Assembly (NCBI GenBank): GCA_966211795.1
Contig: CBIHNW010000013.1
Span: 1 to 64,000 of the forward strand
Source: 21-14-0-10-47-8 sp966211795
Lineage (GTDB): Bacteria > Bdellovibrionota > Bdellovibrionia > Bdellovibrionales > Bdellovibrionaceae
DNA: 64,000 nucleotides
Direction of reading: 5' to 3'
Both the position numbers and the translations under genes were made by a program. Below, piece after piece: positions 43,798-51,689 of the stretch. The notes beneath the pieces were generated by a model. That model was not told the origin of the DNA and searched no databases. It was given only the letters and a program-made list of their open reading frames with translations. The stretch's first letter is position 1. The number at the start of each line of letters is the position of its first letter.

Positions 43798-43835
43798 GAA
43801 CAAGAGATGAAGCGGACGCTACGAACAAGAGATGA
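43798..43835. repeat. 13-bp direct repeat with 25-bp period at the end of mevalonate kinase
   Basis: GAACAAGAGATGA occurs at 43798-43810 and 43823-43835. The second copy lies inside the last codons of the mevalonate kinase gene and the first just past its stop, as if a 25-base segment had been duplicated across the gene end. Confidence 0.7.
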
Positions 43836-44706
43836 GATTTTTTTCGATGTCGGCGGGAGGAGGCGTCTCCCAAAGACTGAGCATAAAGCCTCCGGCCCCC
43901 GAGCCCGTCGGTTTCACCGCCAAAGCCCCGTGCTCCATCAGCCATTGCACGTGCGAATCCACCGTCAGTCCCCAACGATCAAAACACGTCTTCGCCAGAT
44001 CCATCGCTTGTTTGAGCAAGGGAAGACCCTCGTGTTCGTTGAGCTGCAAAGATTTTTCCGCCATCGCGACGGCCGTTTGCATATCTTGATCGATTCGATG
44101 GCCAAGCTCAGGCTGGCTTGCGATCAAAGCTTTGACCTGATTGACGCATTCGAGGGTCACGCCTCGTCGTCCCGAGTAGGACACGTACCATTTCGGCTTC
44201 CAGCGCGGCGCCAAGGCCTTTCTCTCGCCCCCGCGAACGAAGCGAAGACCTTCTTGCGAGAGCGCCACCGCGATGTCCACGCCGCTGCTTTCGCCGTGGA
44301 ATAGATTCTCGAGTGAGCGTGAGAATTCGTAAATATCCGAAGCTTGAACCAGATCCAGGGCATGAAACCATTGGCCGATGGCCACGCACAAAGCGGCGGA
44401 TGCTCCCAGACCCGCGCCGATCGGAATCTGGCTCGAGAGCTTCAAGAGGCCAGTTAAAGATTCGCGCGCAATATGGCATTTTTCGCAGGCTTGATCGAGC
44501 ACACTCCAAAATAGCAAATGCATTTCGGGTCCGTGCTCGCCTTCAAGCTCGAGCTGCAAGGGGGTCTTGGTTTCCGGATAATAAGATAACTTCAAACTGC
44601 GTGAGCGCAGCGGAAACACCAAGGCCGGGCTGCCGCGCAAAACGGAATGTTCTCCGGCCAAGATCCACTTGCCCGGAACCTGAGTTTCAAAACTGGAAAG
44701 CTTCAT
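43819..44706 (-). CDS. mvaK1: Mevalonate kinase (GHMP kinase)
   Basis: 295 residues from the ATG at 44706, which overlaps the mvaD stop (ATGA). GHMP-family features: an N-terminal 'PGKWILAGEHSVLRGSPALVFPL', the ATP-binding loop 'SQIPIGAGLGASAALCVAIG' near 95-115, 'HGESSGVDIAVAL', and the C-terminal 'AVKPTGSGAGGFMLSL' motif. It converts mevalonate to 5-phosphomevalonate. Of the two GHMP kinases in the operon, the GEHSV motif fits mevalonate kinase best. It is the last gene of the fni-mvaA-mvaK2-mvaD-mvaK1 operon. Confidence 0.85.
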   Translation of the reverse strand: MKLSSFETQVPGKWILAGEHSVLRGSPALVFPLRSRSLKLSYYPETKTPLQLELEGEHGPEMHLLFWSVLDQACEKCHIARESLTGLLKLSSQIPIGAGLGASAALCVAIGQWFHALDLVQASDIYEFSRSLENLFHGESSGVDIAVALSQEGLRFVRGGERKALAPRWKPKWYVSYSGRRGVTLECVNQVKALIASQPELGHRIDQDMQTAVAMAEKSLQLNEHEGLPLLKQAMDLAKTCFDRWGLTVDSHVQWLMEHGALAVKPTGSGAGGFMLSLWETPPPADIEKNLISCS

Positions 44707-45689
44707 CCGATATTCCCTGACGAGAAAACTCGAAGCGTGGGCGACCAATGATTTTGAATCTCTTTGGCTAGCTCTTGCTGATCCATGCGATAAAGAACGT
44801 GCACGTTTGCACCCGCATCCATGGTGACCCACGGGCCATCACCACGGGTTTTCCAGATGTTTTCCAAATAACGCAAAACCAGGTGCGTCTGCTCGGTCAT
44901 GTAGCCAAAGGCATTCTCGCTGGTTTCAAATAGCGCGTGCATATCCCAAAACTCGTCCCAAATGATCTTGAAAGACTGACGCCAATTTTCCGGCGTTTCG
45001 GCTCCTTGACGAAGAAGCTCCATCAAGTTCGCCAGACGTCGCTCGGCCCGCTCGACCCGTCCGCCAAAAAGCGGACTGCTGGTCACGCGTCGGTGCGCTT
45101 CGCTGGAAGAGACGGCCTTGACGCCACTTTCGACGACGATCACCTGATGCAGAAGATGGTGCATCGGAAATTCGAGTGGTCTCACACCTTCGCGAAACCA
45201 CAAGGCCCAAGGCCCGAAGAACGAGCGGCATGAGCTGCCAGATCCCTGACGGGAAAAAGCGGCTTGATCGATCACGGTGCTATCTTGCGCTTTTTCATTT
45301 CCCATTTTGGCGAACATTTCGAAGCTTGCCCGGGTCAGGGCCGCAAAGCTCGAGGCCGAGCTCGCCAAGCCGCAATCCGAAGGAAAATTATTGGCCGATT
45401 GAATGTGAAAATTTTCGCTCACGCCAAAGGCCGTTTTCAGATTTTTAAAATGCTGCAAAAAGCGCGAGATCGATTTAGCGCTCATCTCCATCTTTAAAAG
45501 ACCATCGCCCGTCAAAGGTGACCAATGATCTTCACTGGCCGCCGGATCAACGGTGAGGCGCACGAAGCTTCGCAGATTTTCCAGCGTCCACGAGAGAGAG
45601 CTATTGGTGGGGTGATTGGAAGCCGAGTCCAATTTTCCCATGTATTTGATCAAGGCGATATTCGAGGGAGCCGAGCTTTCGATTGTCAT
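44703..45689 (-). CDS. mvaD: Diphosphomevalonate decarboxylase
   Basis: 328 residues, normal for the family. It carries 'APSNIALIKYMGKLD' at the N-terminus (family pattern APxNIAxIKYWGK, with Met for Trp here), 'NNFPSDCGLASSASSFAALTRA' as the GHMP phosphate loop, and later 'RQGSGSSCRSFFGPWALW' and 'VTMDAGANVHVLY', which holds the catalytic Asp of the family. It makes isopentenyl diphosphate from 5-diphosphomevalonate. Both ends overlap neighbours by four bases (ATGA). Confidence 0.92.
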   Translation of the reverse strand: MTIESSAPSNIALIKYMGKLDSASNHPTNSSLSWTLENLRSFVRLTVDPAASEDHWSPLTGDGLLKMEMSAKSISRFLQHFKNLKTAFGVSENFHIQSANNFPSDCGLASSASSFAALTRASFEMFAKMGNEKAQDSTVIDQAAFSRQGSGSSCRSFFGPWALWFREGVRPLEFPMHHLLHQVIVVESGVKAVSSSEAHRRVTSSPLFGGRVERAERRLANLMELLRQGAETPENWRQSFKIIWDEFWDMHALFETSENAFGYMTEQTHLVLRYLENIWKTRGDGPWVTMDAGANVHVLYRMDQQELAKEIQNHWSPTLRVFSSGNIG

Positions 45690-46603
45690 AATGAAACTTC
45701 CGGTTGACTGAGATTTCGGATCTGCAGACCTTGTCCGACCTGGCCGCTATCCGCCACGACCTGAAGATTCAGATCCATCAGTGCATTTCGCACATCTTTC
45801 GTGTGACATTTTTCACAGAATACTAAAATCACGTCCGAGCCCATGGCGCCACAGCCTTTGGCAAAAAGGACTTTCGAATTTTTATCAAGTTTTTGCACGG
45901 TCTCGAGCGTGAATTCGGTGACCCAGCCTTGGTCCATCAAAAGCTTTCGGTAATTTTTCATGCCGAGCAAAAAATCTTCGAATTTCAGATGGATCAAACC
46001 CTGCTGAATCAGATTCATCGCAGATTCAAAAGCTTCGCCCGAAAAAGACGTCAGATTCTTCAAGTGTTCATGCGTCGCAAGCTTTCGCCCGGTGTGCGCC
46101 ACCAAAAAATCCATTTCCTGAAACGGCCACGCAAAGGTCTGCAGTTTTCCATTGTTGCGATCAAACCAAGTCAGGCCGCCGGCGCACACGCCCACAACGT
46201 CGGCGCCGCTGGGTGGAAAGCCTTCGCCTTTGGCAAGCGAGCGGTAGTCGTGAAGCATTTCGTGCCAGTCAAAAAATCTCTCGGTCTCGCCGAAGATGTC
46301 CTCTTTCAACTGCCAAAAGGCGTGCAGCAATGCAAACTGCGCGCTGCTGGCACCGAACCCGCCGATCTGGTAAGGATCCTGAAAACGCAGATTATACTGA
46401 GAGAAGAAGGCGGCATCCGATTGCCACAGCCGGCCCGCCGGGCTTTCGGGATGGAAGGGATTTTTATTATCGACATTCGTTCGTTGCACCTGCAAACGAA
46501 AGCGCGGCTCGGTCGATAAGACCAAAGCGGGTCCACCCAGCAAAGCGAGATACTCGCCCGCCATAAATGTTTTTCCGGCCACTGACAGTTCCGCTATTTT
46601 CAC
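45686..46603 (-). CDS. mvaK2: Phosphomevalonate kinase-like GHMP kinase
   Basis: 305 residues. N-terminal 'VAGKTFMAGEYLALLGGPALVLST' and 'GFGASSAQFALLHAFW' fit GHMP kinases. 'PSGADVVGVCAGGLTWFDR' and a late 'AKGCGAMGSDVILVFC' replace the usual GSGGGDC motif. It is assigned to the phosphomevalonate kinase step by elimination: the operon encodes every other step from HMG-CoA to IPP and its isomer. It is shorter and more divergent than the firmicute enzyme. It overlaps mvaD and mvaA by four bases each. Confidence 0.72.
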   Translation of the reverse strand: MKIAELSVAGKTFMAGEYLALLGGPALVLSTEPRFRLQVQRTNVDNKNPFHPESPAGRLWQSDAAFFSQYNLRFQDPYQIGGFGASSAQFALLHAFWQLKEDIFGETERFFDWHEMLHDYRSLAKGEGFPPSGADVVGVCAGGLTWFDRNNGKLQTFAWPFQEMDFLVAHTGRKLATHEHLKNLTSFSGEAFESAMNLIQQGLIHLKFEDFLLGMKNYRKLLMDQGWVTEFTLETVQKLDKNSKVLFAKGCGAMGSDVILVFCEKCHTKDVRNALMDLNLQVVADSGQVGQGLQIRNLSQPEVSL

Positions 46604-47919
46604 TGCAAAAGTCCCGCGCGCAATTCTTTAACCGCATCAATCGCATGACTCAGGGAAATGCGTTTTTTCAAAGCTAAAATTTCTTCCAATTTTTTCTGCA
46701 CATAAGGGATCTCGGCTTCATCGGCGCCCGCCGCCAAAGTCAGATTTTTAATATGAAGCTTCATGTGTCCTTCAATGATTCCAACCGTGGTTAATGCCTT
46801 CAAGGCCCCTAGATTTTGCACGAGACCCACAGATGCCACGACCCGAGACAACTCGGCCGCAGATTCGACCTTCATCATACGCAGACACATCGAAGCCGTT
46901 GGATGCAAGGTGGTGACACCCCCAACGGTGCCGACGATGATCGGTGCCTTCAATGTTCCCACCAAAAAGCGACCGTCGCGTTTCCATTCGGTGATCGATC
47001 GGTATTGACCGTCGCGGGTGGCATAGGCGTGAACACCCGCCTCGACTGCACGCCAGTCATTTCCGGTCGCGATCAAAATTGGGTCCATGCCGTTCAAGAC
47101 ACCTTTGTTATTGGTGGCCGCACGGTAAGGATCCTGAATCGAAAACAAAGAAGCTTCCTCGATTTTCTCCGCCAGTGCCGGATCGATCTTTTCGATCACG
47201 ACCTGAGCTTCGGTCAAACGCGTGTCGACCAGATTCGAAAGAATGCACATCGTGACTTTTTCGCCGGTGACTTCTTCGATTGGTTGCTTCAAAAATTCAC
47301 AGACTTGATTGATGATATTGGCGCCCATCGCATCGACCGGATTCATGTGAATGTGAATCACCGCCATATCGGTGCCATCTCCGCGTGGAACCCGGCGGAC
47401 GACAAGATCCTTGACCCCGCCGCCCCGACGAACCAGTCCGAAAGCGACCTCGCGGTTTGAGATCTCGATCCAAGTTTCTCGCTGTTGCAAAACCTGACGC
47501 TCAAATTTTTGATAGTCACTGACTTTGGCCAATTGAATTTGGCCGATAATATCTTGGCCAATCAAGCGCGTGGTGATCGAACCACTTTCGCGAATCCATT
47601 TCGCCGTCTTGCTGGCCGCCGCCACGATCGATGTCTCTTCGACCGCCATCGGGATGATGAAATCGCGACCATCAATATGAAAGTTGGTCGCCACACCCAG
47701 GGGAAGCTGGAAATATCCAATCACGTTTTCAATAAACTTTTCGCCCAAAGCGAAGTCTTTCAAACCACCGCGCTGAAGGTATTCGATGTCCGTCGATTGC
47801 AAGACCCCGGCTCGCACCAAAGTTTTCAGGCGCTCTTCACGGCTGAGTTTGGAGAAGCCCTTGAACAGATCCGACAAATCCATCGCGGCTAATTTTTCTG
47901 AGATTACATCCAGTTCCAT
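46600..47919 (-). CDS. mvaA: Hydroxymethylglutaryl-CoA reductase, class II type
   Basis: 439 residues from the ATG at 47919 (MELDVISEK), the normal class II length; the ORF extends to 47970 inside fni. Signature stretches: 'ENVIGYFQLPLGVATNFHIDGRDFIIPMAVEETSIVAAAS', 'DAMGANIINQVCEF', 'NNKGVLNGMDPILIATGNDWRAVEAGVHAYA', 'VGTVGGVTTLHPTA' and a late 'EGHMKLHIKNLTL' with the catalytic His. Class II enzymes are the bacterial/archaeal form. It reduces HMG-CoA to mevalonate, the committed step. Its start lies 16 bases inside the end of fni. Confidence 0.94.
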   Translation of the reverse strand: MELDVISEKLAAMDLSDLFKGFSKLSREERLKTLVRAGVLQSTDIEYLQRGGLKDFALGEKFIENVIGYFQLPLGVATNFHIDGRDFIIPMAVEETSIVAAASKTAKWIRESGSITTRLIGQDIIGQIQLAKVSDYQKFERQVLQQRETWIEISNREVAFGLVRRGGGVKDLVVRRVPRGDGTDMAVIHIHMNPVDAMGANIINQVCEFLKQPIEEVTGEKVTMCILSNLVDTRLTEAQVVIEKIDPALAEKIEEASLFSIQDPYRAATNNKGVLNGMDPILIATGNDWRAVEAGVHAYATRDGQYRSITEWKRDGRFLVGTLKAPIIVGTVGGVTTLHPTASMCLRMMKVESAAELSRVVASVGLVQNLGALKALTTVGIIEGHMKLHIKNLTLAAGADEAEIPYVQKKLEEILALKKRISLSHAIDAVKELRAGLLQ

Positions 47920-48989
47920 GTCCACACCTTCTTCTGTTCCAATTCCGAAACAGATCCCGTCCCCGTGCAAAACAAAGCGACCTTCAATTCATATTCAAAT
48001 TGATTCAAAGTATTTAACAAAGCTTCGTCTGATTCCAAAGCACCTTCCAAGAAAGGCTTGGCCAGACCCACCGCTTTGGCTCCCATCGCTAATAGCTTAG
48101 CAGCATCCAATCCGCTGCGAACACCACCAGAAGCCCAAAGCTGACTTTTTACAAGATGCTCTTTTCCTAATAACAAACTTTCCAAAGTTGGAATTCCCCA
48201 GTCTTGAAAAACTTTGGCCGCCTTGAAATTCATGCTGCCTTCGTCCGAGCGCAAACCTTCCAGGCGTCCCCAATGGGTGCCTCCCAGGCCACTGACGTCG
48301 ATCACCGCCACTCCGACCTCTTCCAATCGTTTCAAAGTCGATGCTGAAAAACCACAACCGACTTCTTTGACCACCACCGGAATATCGAGGGTCCGAACCA
48401 GTTTCGCGATCGCCTGCAGACCGCCCCGGAAATCCGGCGTGCCTTCAGGCTGCAGAACTTCTTGCAAGGCATTGAGATGAATGAAAAGTCCCACGGCTTC
48501 GAGAGAATCGATCAGCCTTTGCACCTGCTCGATCGGAGTCTGAATCAGCTGGGCGATGCCCAGATTTCCAATCAAGCGGGCCCTTGGAGATTGAGAGCGG
48601 ATTTTCTTCCACTCGAGAGCGGCCGTCGAATCCCAGAGCTCTTTTCGCTGCGAGCCCACGCCCATGAGAATTCCGCGATCGTGCGACAGTTTCGCCAACC
48701 GGGAATTGATCATTTCTCCCTGATCATGACCAGCCGTCATCGAGCTGATAAAGAAAGGCGAAGAGCATTCGAGATTTAAAATTTTCGTTTTCAAAGAGAT
48801 CTCAGAGAAATTGAGATCCGGAAGAGCTTCGTGAGTCAATCTCACAAAATCAAAACCGGCAGCTCCACTCACCTGAGTCCGCGGATCCATCGCCAAGCGG
48901 AGATGGTCTTGTTTGCGGCGCTCGAAAACTTCGCTCGATTTCTCTGGCGAAGTTTTTGGTTTGAAATCTGCCGGTCTTTGTTCGGCCAT
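47904..48989 (-). CDS. fni: Isopentenyl-diphosphate delta-isomerase, type 2 (FMN-dependent)
   Basis: 361 residues of the FMN-dependent TIM-barrel isomerase: 'RRKQDHLRLAM' near the start, 'FFISSMTAGHDQGEMINSRLAKLSHDRGILMGVGSQR', 'IHLNALQEVLQPEGTPDFRGG', 'VVVKEVGCGFSASTL', 'VIDVSGLGGTHWGRLE' and 'WASGGVRSGLDAAKLLAMGAKAVGLAKPFL' (phosphate/FMN site). It interconverts IPP and DMAPP. It starts 27 bases behind rplT on the same strand, so the mevalonate operon may be read through from the rpmI-rplT promoter. Confidence 0.94.
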   Translation of the reverse strand: MAEQRPADFKPKTSPEKSSEVFERRKQDHLRLAMDPRTQVSGAAGFDFVRLTHEALPDLNFSEISLKTKILNLECSSPFFISSMTAGHDQGEMINSRLAKLSHDRGILMGVGSQRKELWDSTAALEWKKIRSQSPRARLIGNLGIAQLIQTPIEQVQRLIDSLEAVGLFIHLNALQEVLQPEGTPDFRGGLQAIAKLVRTLDIPVVVKEVGCGFSASTLKRLEEVGVAVIDVSGLGGTHWGRLEGLRSDEGSMNFKAAKVFQDWGIPTLESLLLGKEHLVKSQLWASGGVRSGLDAAKLLAMGAKAVGLAKPFLEGALESDEALLNTLNQFEYELKVALFCTGTGSVSELEQKKVWTWNWM

Positions 48990-49016
48990 ATTTATCCCCT
49001 CAAAAGAGAGAATCGA

Positions 49017-49367
49017 TTAAGCCGGTTGCATTGCATGTTTGCAAAGTTGAGCAAATGACGCTGAATCAGTGATCGCGAGATCTGCCAACATTTTGCGGTT
49101 CACAGTTACGCCAGCTTTGATCAGTCCACCGATCAAGCGAGAGTAAGTTGTTCCGTTCAAACGAGCCGCAGCGTTGATCCGTTGATTCCACAGAGCGCGG
49201 AATTCACGTTTCTTCATTTTGCGGTGTTTGTAAGCGTACGCCATACCACGGTCGTTTTTCTCAACCGCATGGATGTAGGCTCGTGAGCCGGCCGAGTAAT
49301 AGCCTTTCGCTCGTTTCAGAACTTTTTTGTGACGACGACGATTTGTAAATCCACCTTTAACGCGCAT
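49017..49367 (-). CDS. rplT: 50S ribosomal protein L20
   Basis: 116 residues, full length for L20, with the basic N-terminal helix 'MRVKGGFTNRRRHKKVLKRAKGYYSAGSRAY' and conserved 'RREFRALWNQRINAAARLNGTTYSRLIGGL'-like core. L20 is needed early in 50S assembly and in other bacteria represses its own operon. It follows rpmI by 14 bases and precedes the mevalonate operon by 27. Confidence 0.98.
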   Translation of the reverse strand: MRVKGGFTNRRRHKKVLKRAKGYYSAGSRAYIHAVEKNDRGMAYAYKHRKMKKREFRALWNQRINAAARLNGTTYSRLIGGLIKAGVTVNRKMLADLAITDSASFAQLCKHAMQPA

Positions 49368-49381
49368 TTATCATCTCCCTC

Positions 49382-49579
49382 TTAAAATACCAAGCATCTG
49401 CGGATTTGCAGATAGTTAGCATCATCGACATACACCATGTCGCCGAGATGACGTTTGCGTTTCGAACTCATGTGTGAGTTCAAGTGTCTCATGCCAACTT
49501 GCTTGCGCTTTACTTTTCCGCTCCCTGTGAGCTGGAAGCGCTTTTTGGCACCTGAATGCGTTTTAATTTTCGCAGCCAT
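49382..49579 (-). CDS. rpmI: 50S ribosomal protein L35
   Basis: 65 residues from the ATG at 49579 (MAAKIKTHSGAKKRFQLTGSGKVKRKQ), with GGAGGAAGGA just upstream. It has the normal L35 length and basic composition. It is first in an rpmI-rplT unit. infC, normally directly upstream, is 3.2 kb away beyond two opposite-strand genes. Confidence 0.98.
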   Translation of the reverse strand: MAAKIKTHSGAKKRFQLTGSGKVKRKQVGMRHLNSHMSSKRKRHLGDMVYVDDANYLQIRRCLVF

Positions 49580-49602
49580 TTTATCCTTCCTCCGAGCAGG
49601 CG

Positions 49603-49659
49603 GTTTCAACAATTGAAACTCTTTGGGGCCATTTCATCTCACTGCGAACGGCGTTCGCA
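49603..49659 (-). promoter_or_regulatory. Two hairpins in the rpmI-rplT leader
   Basis: GTTTCAA-ttg-TTGAAAC (49603-49619) and TGCGAAC-gcc-GTTCGCA (49643-49659) are both perfect seven-pair stems with three-base loops in the leader of rpmI. In other bacteria L20 represses translation through structures near rpmI; these stems may serve that role, but the match to a known L20-binding fold was not tested. Confidence 0.45.
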
Positions 49660-49760
49660 ATTAACCAACGTGAGCAACTCAGACGTTTATTGGACGGTCA
49701 AAGTAGACTCATGTAGGCAAAAAGACAAGGAGAATTCCGGAGATTTCTTGCCTCTTTTTT

Positions 49761-49948
49761 AACCACGCCAAGAGGAGTGCTTTTCCGACCTTCGGGGCGA
49801 AGGCCGAACCTCGCTCAAACCGCGGAAGCGGGCTGCCGGCCCGGATTCAGAGCTTTTCGACAAGTACCTGAAATCGCTGCAAATCGTCAATATTCTGCCT
49901 CTGTGCTTGTAGGACGCCCCCCAAGCCTCGTATGCTGGGGGCTTCTTT
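49761..49948 (+). ncRNA. Candidate structured RNA ending in a terminator
   Basis: This ~190-base stretch has no credible gene but contains strong hairpins, CCTTCG-ggg-CGAAGG (49789-49803) and CCGC-GGAA-GCGG (49820-49831), and ends in a good intrinsic terminator (49916-49948) on the plus strand, before the next gene. A terminator without an upstream coding gene on that strand suggests a small RNA. It does not match the SRP, tmRNA, RNase P or 6S patterns I can recall. Confidence 0.3.
49916..49948 (+). terminator. Intrinsic terminator upstream of the HEAT-repeat gene
   Basis: CCCCC-a-AGC (about 49918-49926) pairs with GCT-GGGGG (49934-49941) around a seven-base loop, followed by CTTCTTTAT. It lies 23 bases before the ATG at 49971, so it could also be an attenuator in that gene's leader. 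Confidence 0.65.
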
Positions 49949-49970
49949 ATACTCAGAGGGGTCTGCCGAC

Positions 49971-51680
49971 ATGAAAATGAATGTCCTTCGAAAACTAGTC
50001 ATTCCTTGGTTCTGCTTTTTCGTCCTCGCCATTTTAGCGACCGTTGGGGTGACTCTGATCCTGCACATCCAAGCCCAAGAGCACCCACTTTACCTTCCCA
50101 TCCTGGCGGCCGGTGCGGGTCTGTGTTTTTTTCTCAACATCCGAACCCTCAGCAAAGCCGGAATCTGGATCGCGCACGCTTTGCCAAGCTCTTTGCGATT
50201 TCGAAAACTTCCGTGGGTGATGACCGCCCTGTACGCCGCCGTGCTGGCCTTGGTTATTTTCCTGTTGGGACAAGCTTCTTGGATGCCGCTCTTTTGGCAT
50301 GCATTTGTTATCCCGACCGTTTTCACCATCTCGCTCTTCGTGGTGATTTGGCATTTGATGGGTCCCATTCTCACTTGGTCTTCGAGCCTTTCTTTCAGTC
50401 GCGTGGCGGCTTTTCTTGTCAGCCTTCCCGTTTTTATTCTGGTGCCGCTGACGGCTTTTTTCTTAGGGAAAACAATCGTGCGCGCTTATCTCGCCAGTCG
50501 AGCCGAAGTCATCATCATCGGCGAAAAACAAGTGCCAACTCCAGCAGCGGCGAAGCCCGTGGAAGTGGCGACCGAGACCTTGCCGGCCTACATGGATAAG
50601 GACAGCAAGCTCGACGAAAAGGCGAATGTTCTACGTGAAGCGGCGCTGAGCGGAAAAGCTTGTCCCGAAGTGGATAAAGAAATTCAGGCGGCGTTGATTT
50701 CCAAAGCGCCGGAAGAGCAAGCTTACTGGGCGATCAAAGCCATGAAGTGCTCGAACTTGACCGCAATCGTGGGCTTGCCAAAACTGGCCAAAGTCATGAG
50801 CGATCATCCTTCGCATTACGTGCGCTCGGCCGCGATTCGCGGCATGGCCCGCTACAGCGGCGAGACCGTGAAGAAAGTGAATTATCTTTTGATCAAGCGA
50901 ATCAACGAGAAAGAATCAGGAGACGTGATTGAATCAGCGGCGTGGACGCTTTCGCGAATCGATGAAGAGGATCGCAAGTTTGCGGTCAATCGCTTGAAGG
51001 CGCTGCTCGACAATACAAAGATCAACGCCACCGCGGCTCGCGTGCTGATTCAGGATCTGAAACAAGACGAGCTGGTCACGAATTACGTCTCGGACAACCT
51101 GACCGCCGGGGCCGAGGCCCGTCGCCGTGCCGTCGAATTGGTCTGCCTGCTGCCAAAACCAAGTCTCGCCACGATTGAGCCCCACATCGAACAAATCGTC
51201 GCAACCGTCAAAACCGGCGCGCAAGACGATCCGGCGATGAAGGCTTTGGATTGCTTAGGACACGCCGGTTATTTTGCGATCCGCAAAGAGGTTTTGAATC
51301 CGCAGCAACTGGAGAGACCGATCGCGGCTCGTGCTTTTGCCGAAATGACGGTGAAAGATTCCTCGGAAGCGCTCGAGACCGTCGAGACCTGCGTGCGCGA
51401 TAGCAACGAACAGGTGCGAAAATGGTGCAGTCAAAGTCTGGGTAAAATCGGCGCGCCCGCCTTGCCGAAGATTTTGGATCTTTTATCGTCCAGCCAGTCC
51501 GAGCTGAAAGACGCCGGAAAAAATGCGCTCAACTTTTTTGATGATCCGGCTGCCAAGACAGAGCTCGAGAAAATCCGCGCGGAAAATTCAGGCTGGTTTG
51601 CGAGCAAAAAGAAATTGCAGATCGCGGAAGCTATCAACACCGCTTTGATCAAAGTCGAAACGGACAATAAAACAGAGTAA
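49971..51680 (+). CDS. Membrane protein with C-terminal HEAT repeats
   Basis: 569 residues from the ATG at 49971 (AGAGGGG about 9 bases upstream). The N-terminal ~180 residues hold five or so transmembrane helices ('VIPWFCFFVLAILATVGVTLIL', 'MTALYAAVLALVIFLLG', 'AFVIPTVFTISLFVVIWHLMG', 'AAFLVSLPVFILVPLTAFFLG'). From ~210 the protein is soluble and made of HEAT-like helical repeats ('HYVRSAAIRGMARYS', 'GDVIESAAWTLSRID', 'EQVRKWCSQSLGKIGAPALPKIL'). HEAT arrays bind partner proteins. Four bases separate it from the histidine kinase gene, so the two may work together. Function unknown. Confidence 0.75.
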   Translation: MKMNVLRKLVIPWFCFFVLAILATVGVTLILHIQAQEHPLYLPILAAGAGLCFFLNIRTLSKAGIWIAHALPSSLRFRKLPWVMTALYAAVLALVIFLLGQASWMPLFWHAFVIPTVFTISLFVVIWHLMGPILTWSSSLSFSRVAAFLVSLPVFILVPLTAFFLGKTIVRAYLASRAEVIIIGEKQVPTPAAAKPVEVATETLPAYMDKDSKLDEKANVLREAALSGKACPEVDKEIQAALISKAPEEQAYWAIKAMKCSNLTAIVGLPKLAKVMSDHPSHYVRSAAIRGMARYSGETVKKVNYLLIKRINEKESGDVIESAAWTLSRIDEEDRKFAVNRLKALLDNTKINATAARVLIQDLKQDELVTNYVSDNLTAGAEARRRAVELVCLLPKPSLATIEPHIEQIVATVKTGAQDDPAMKALDCLGHAGYFAIRKEVLNPQQLERPIAARAFAEMTVKDSSEALETVETCVRDSNEQVRKWCSQSLGKIGAPALPKILDLLSSSQSELKDAGKNALNFFDDPAAKTELEKIRAENSGWFASKKKLQIAEAINTALIKVETDNKTE

Positions 51681-51689
51681 CCAGTGGCC

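Noticed and set aside
49811..49850. Possible SRP RNA core (GGAA tetraloop in a GC stem)
   Set aside because: The conserved internal-loop bases of the SRP domain IV (the AGCAG side) are absent.
49777..49974. 65-residue plus-strand frame upstream of the HEAT-repeat gene
   Set aside because: It runs through hairpins and the terminator, has no ribosome-binding site, and its residue content looks random.
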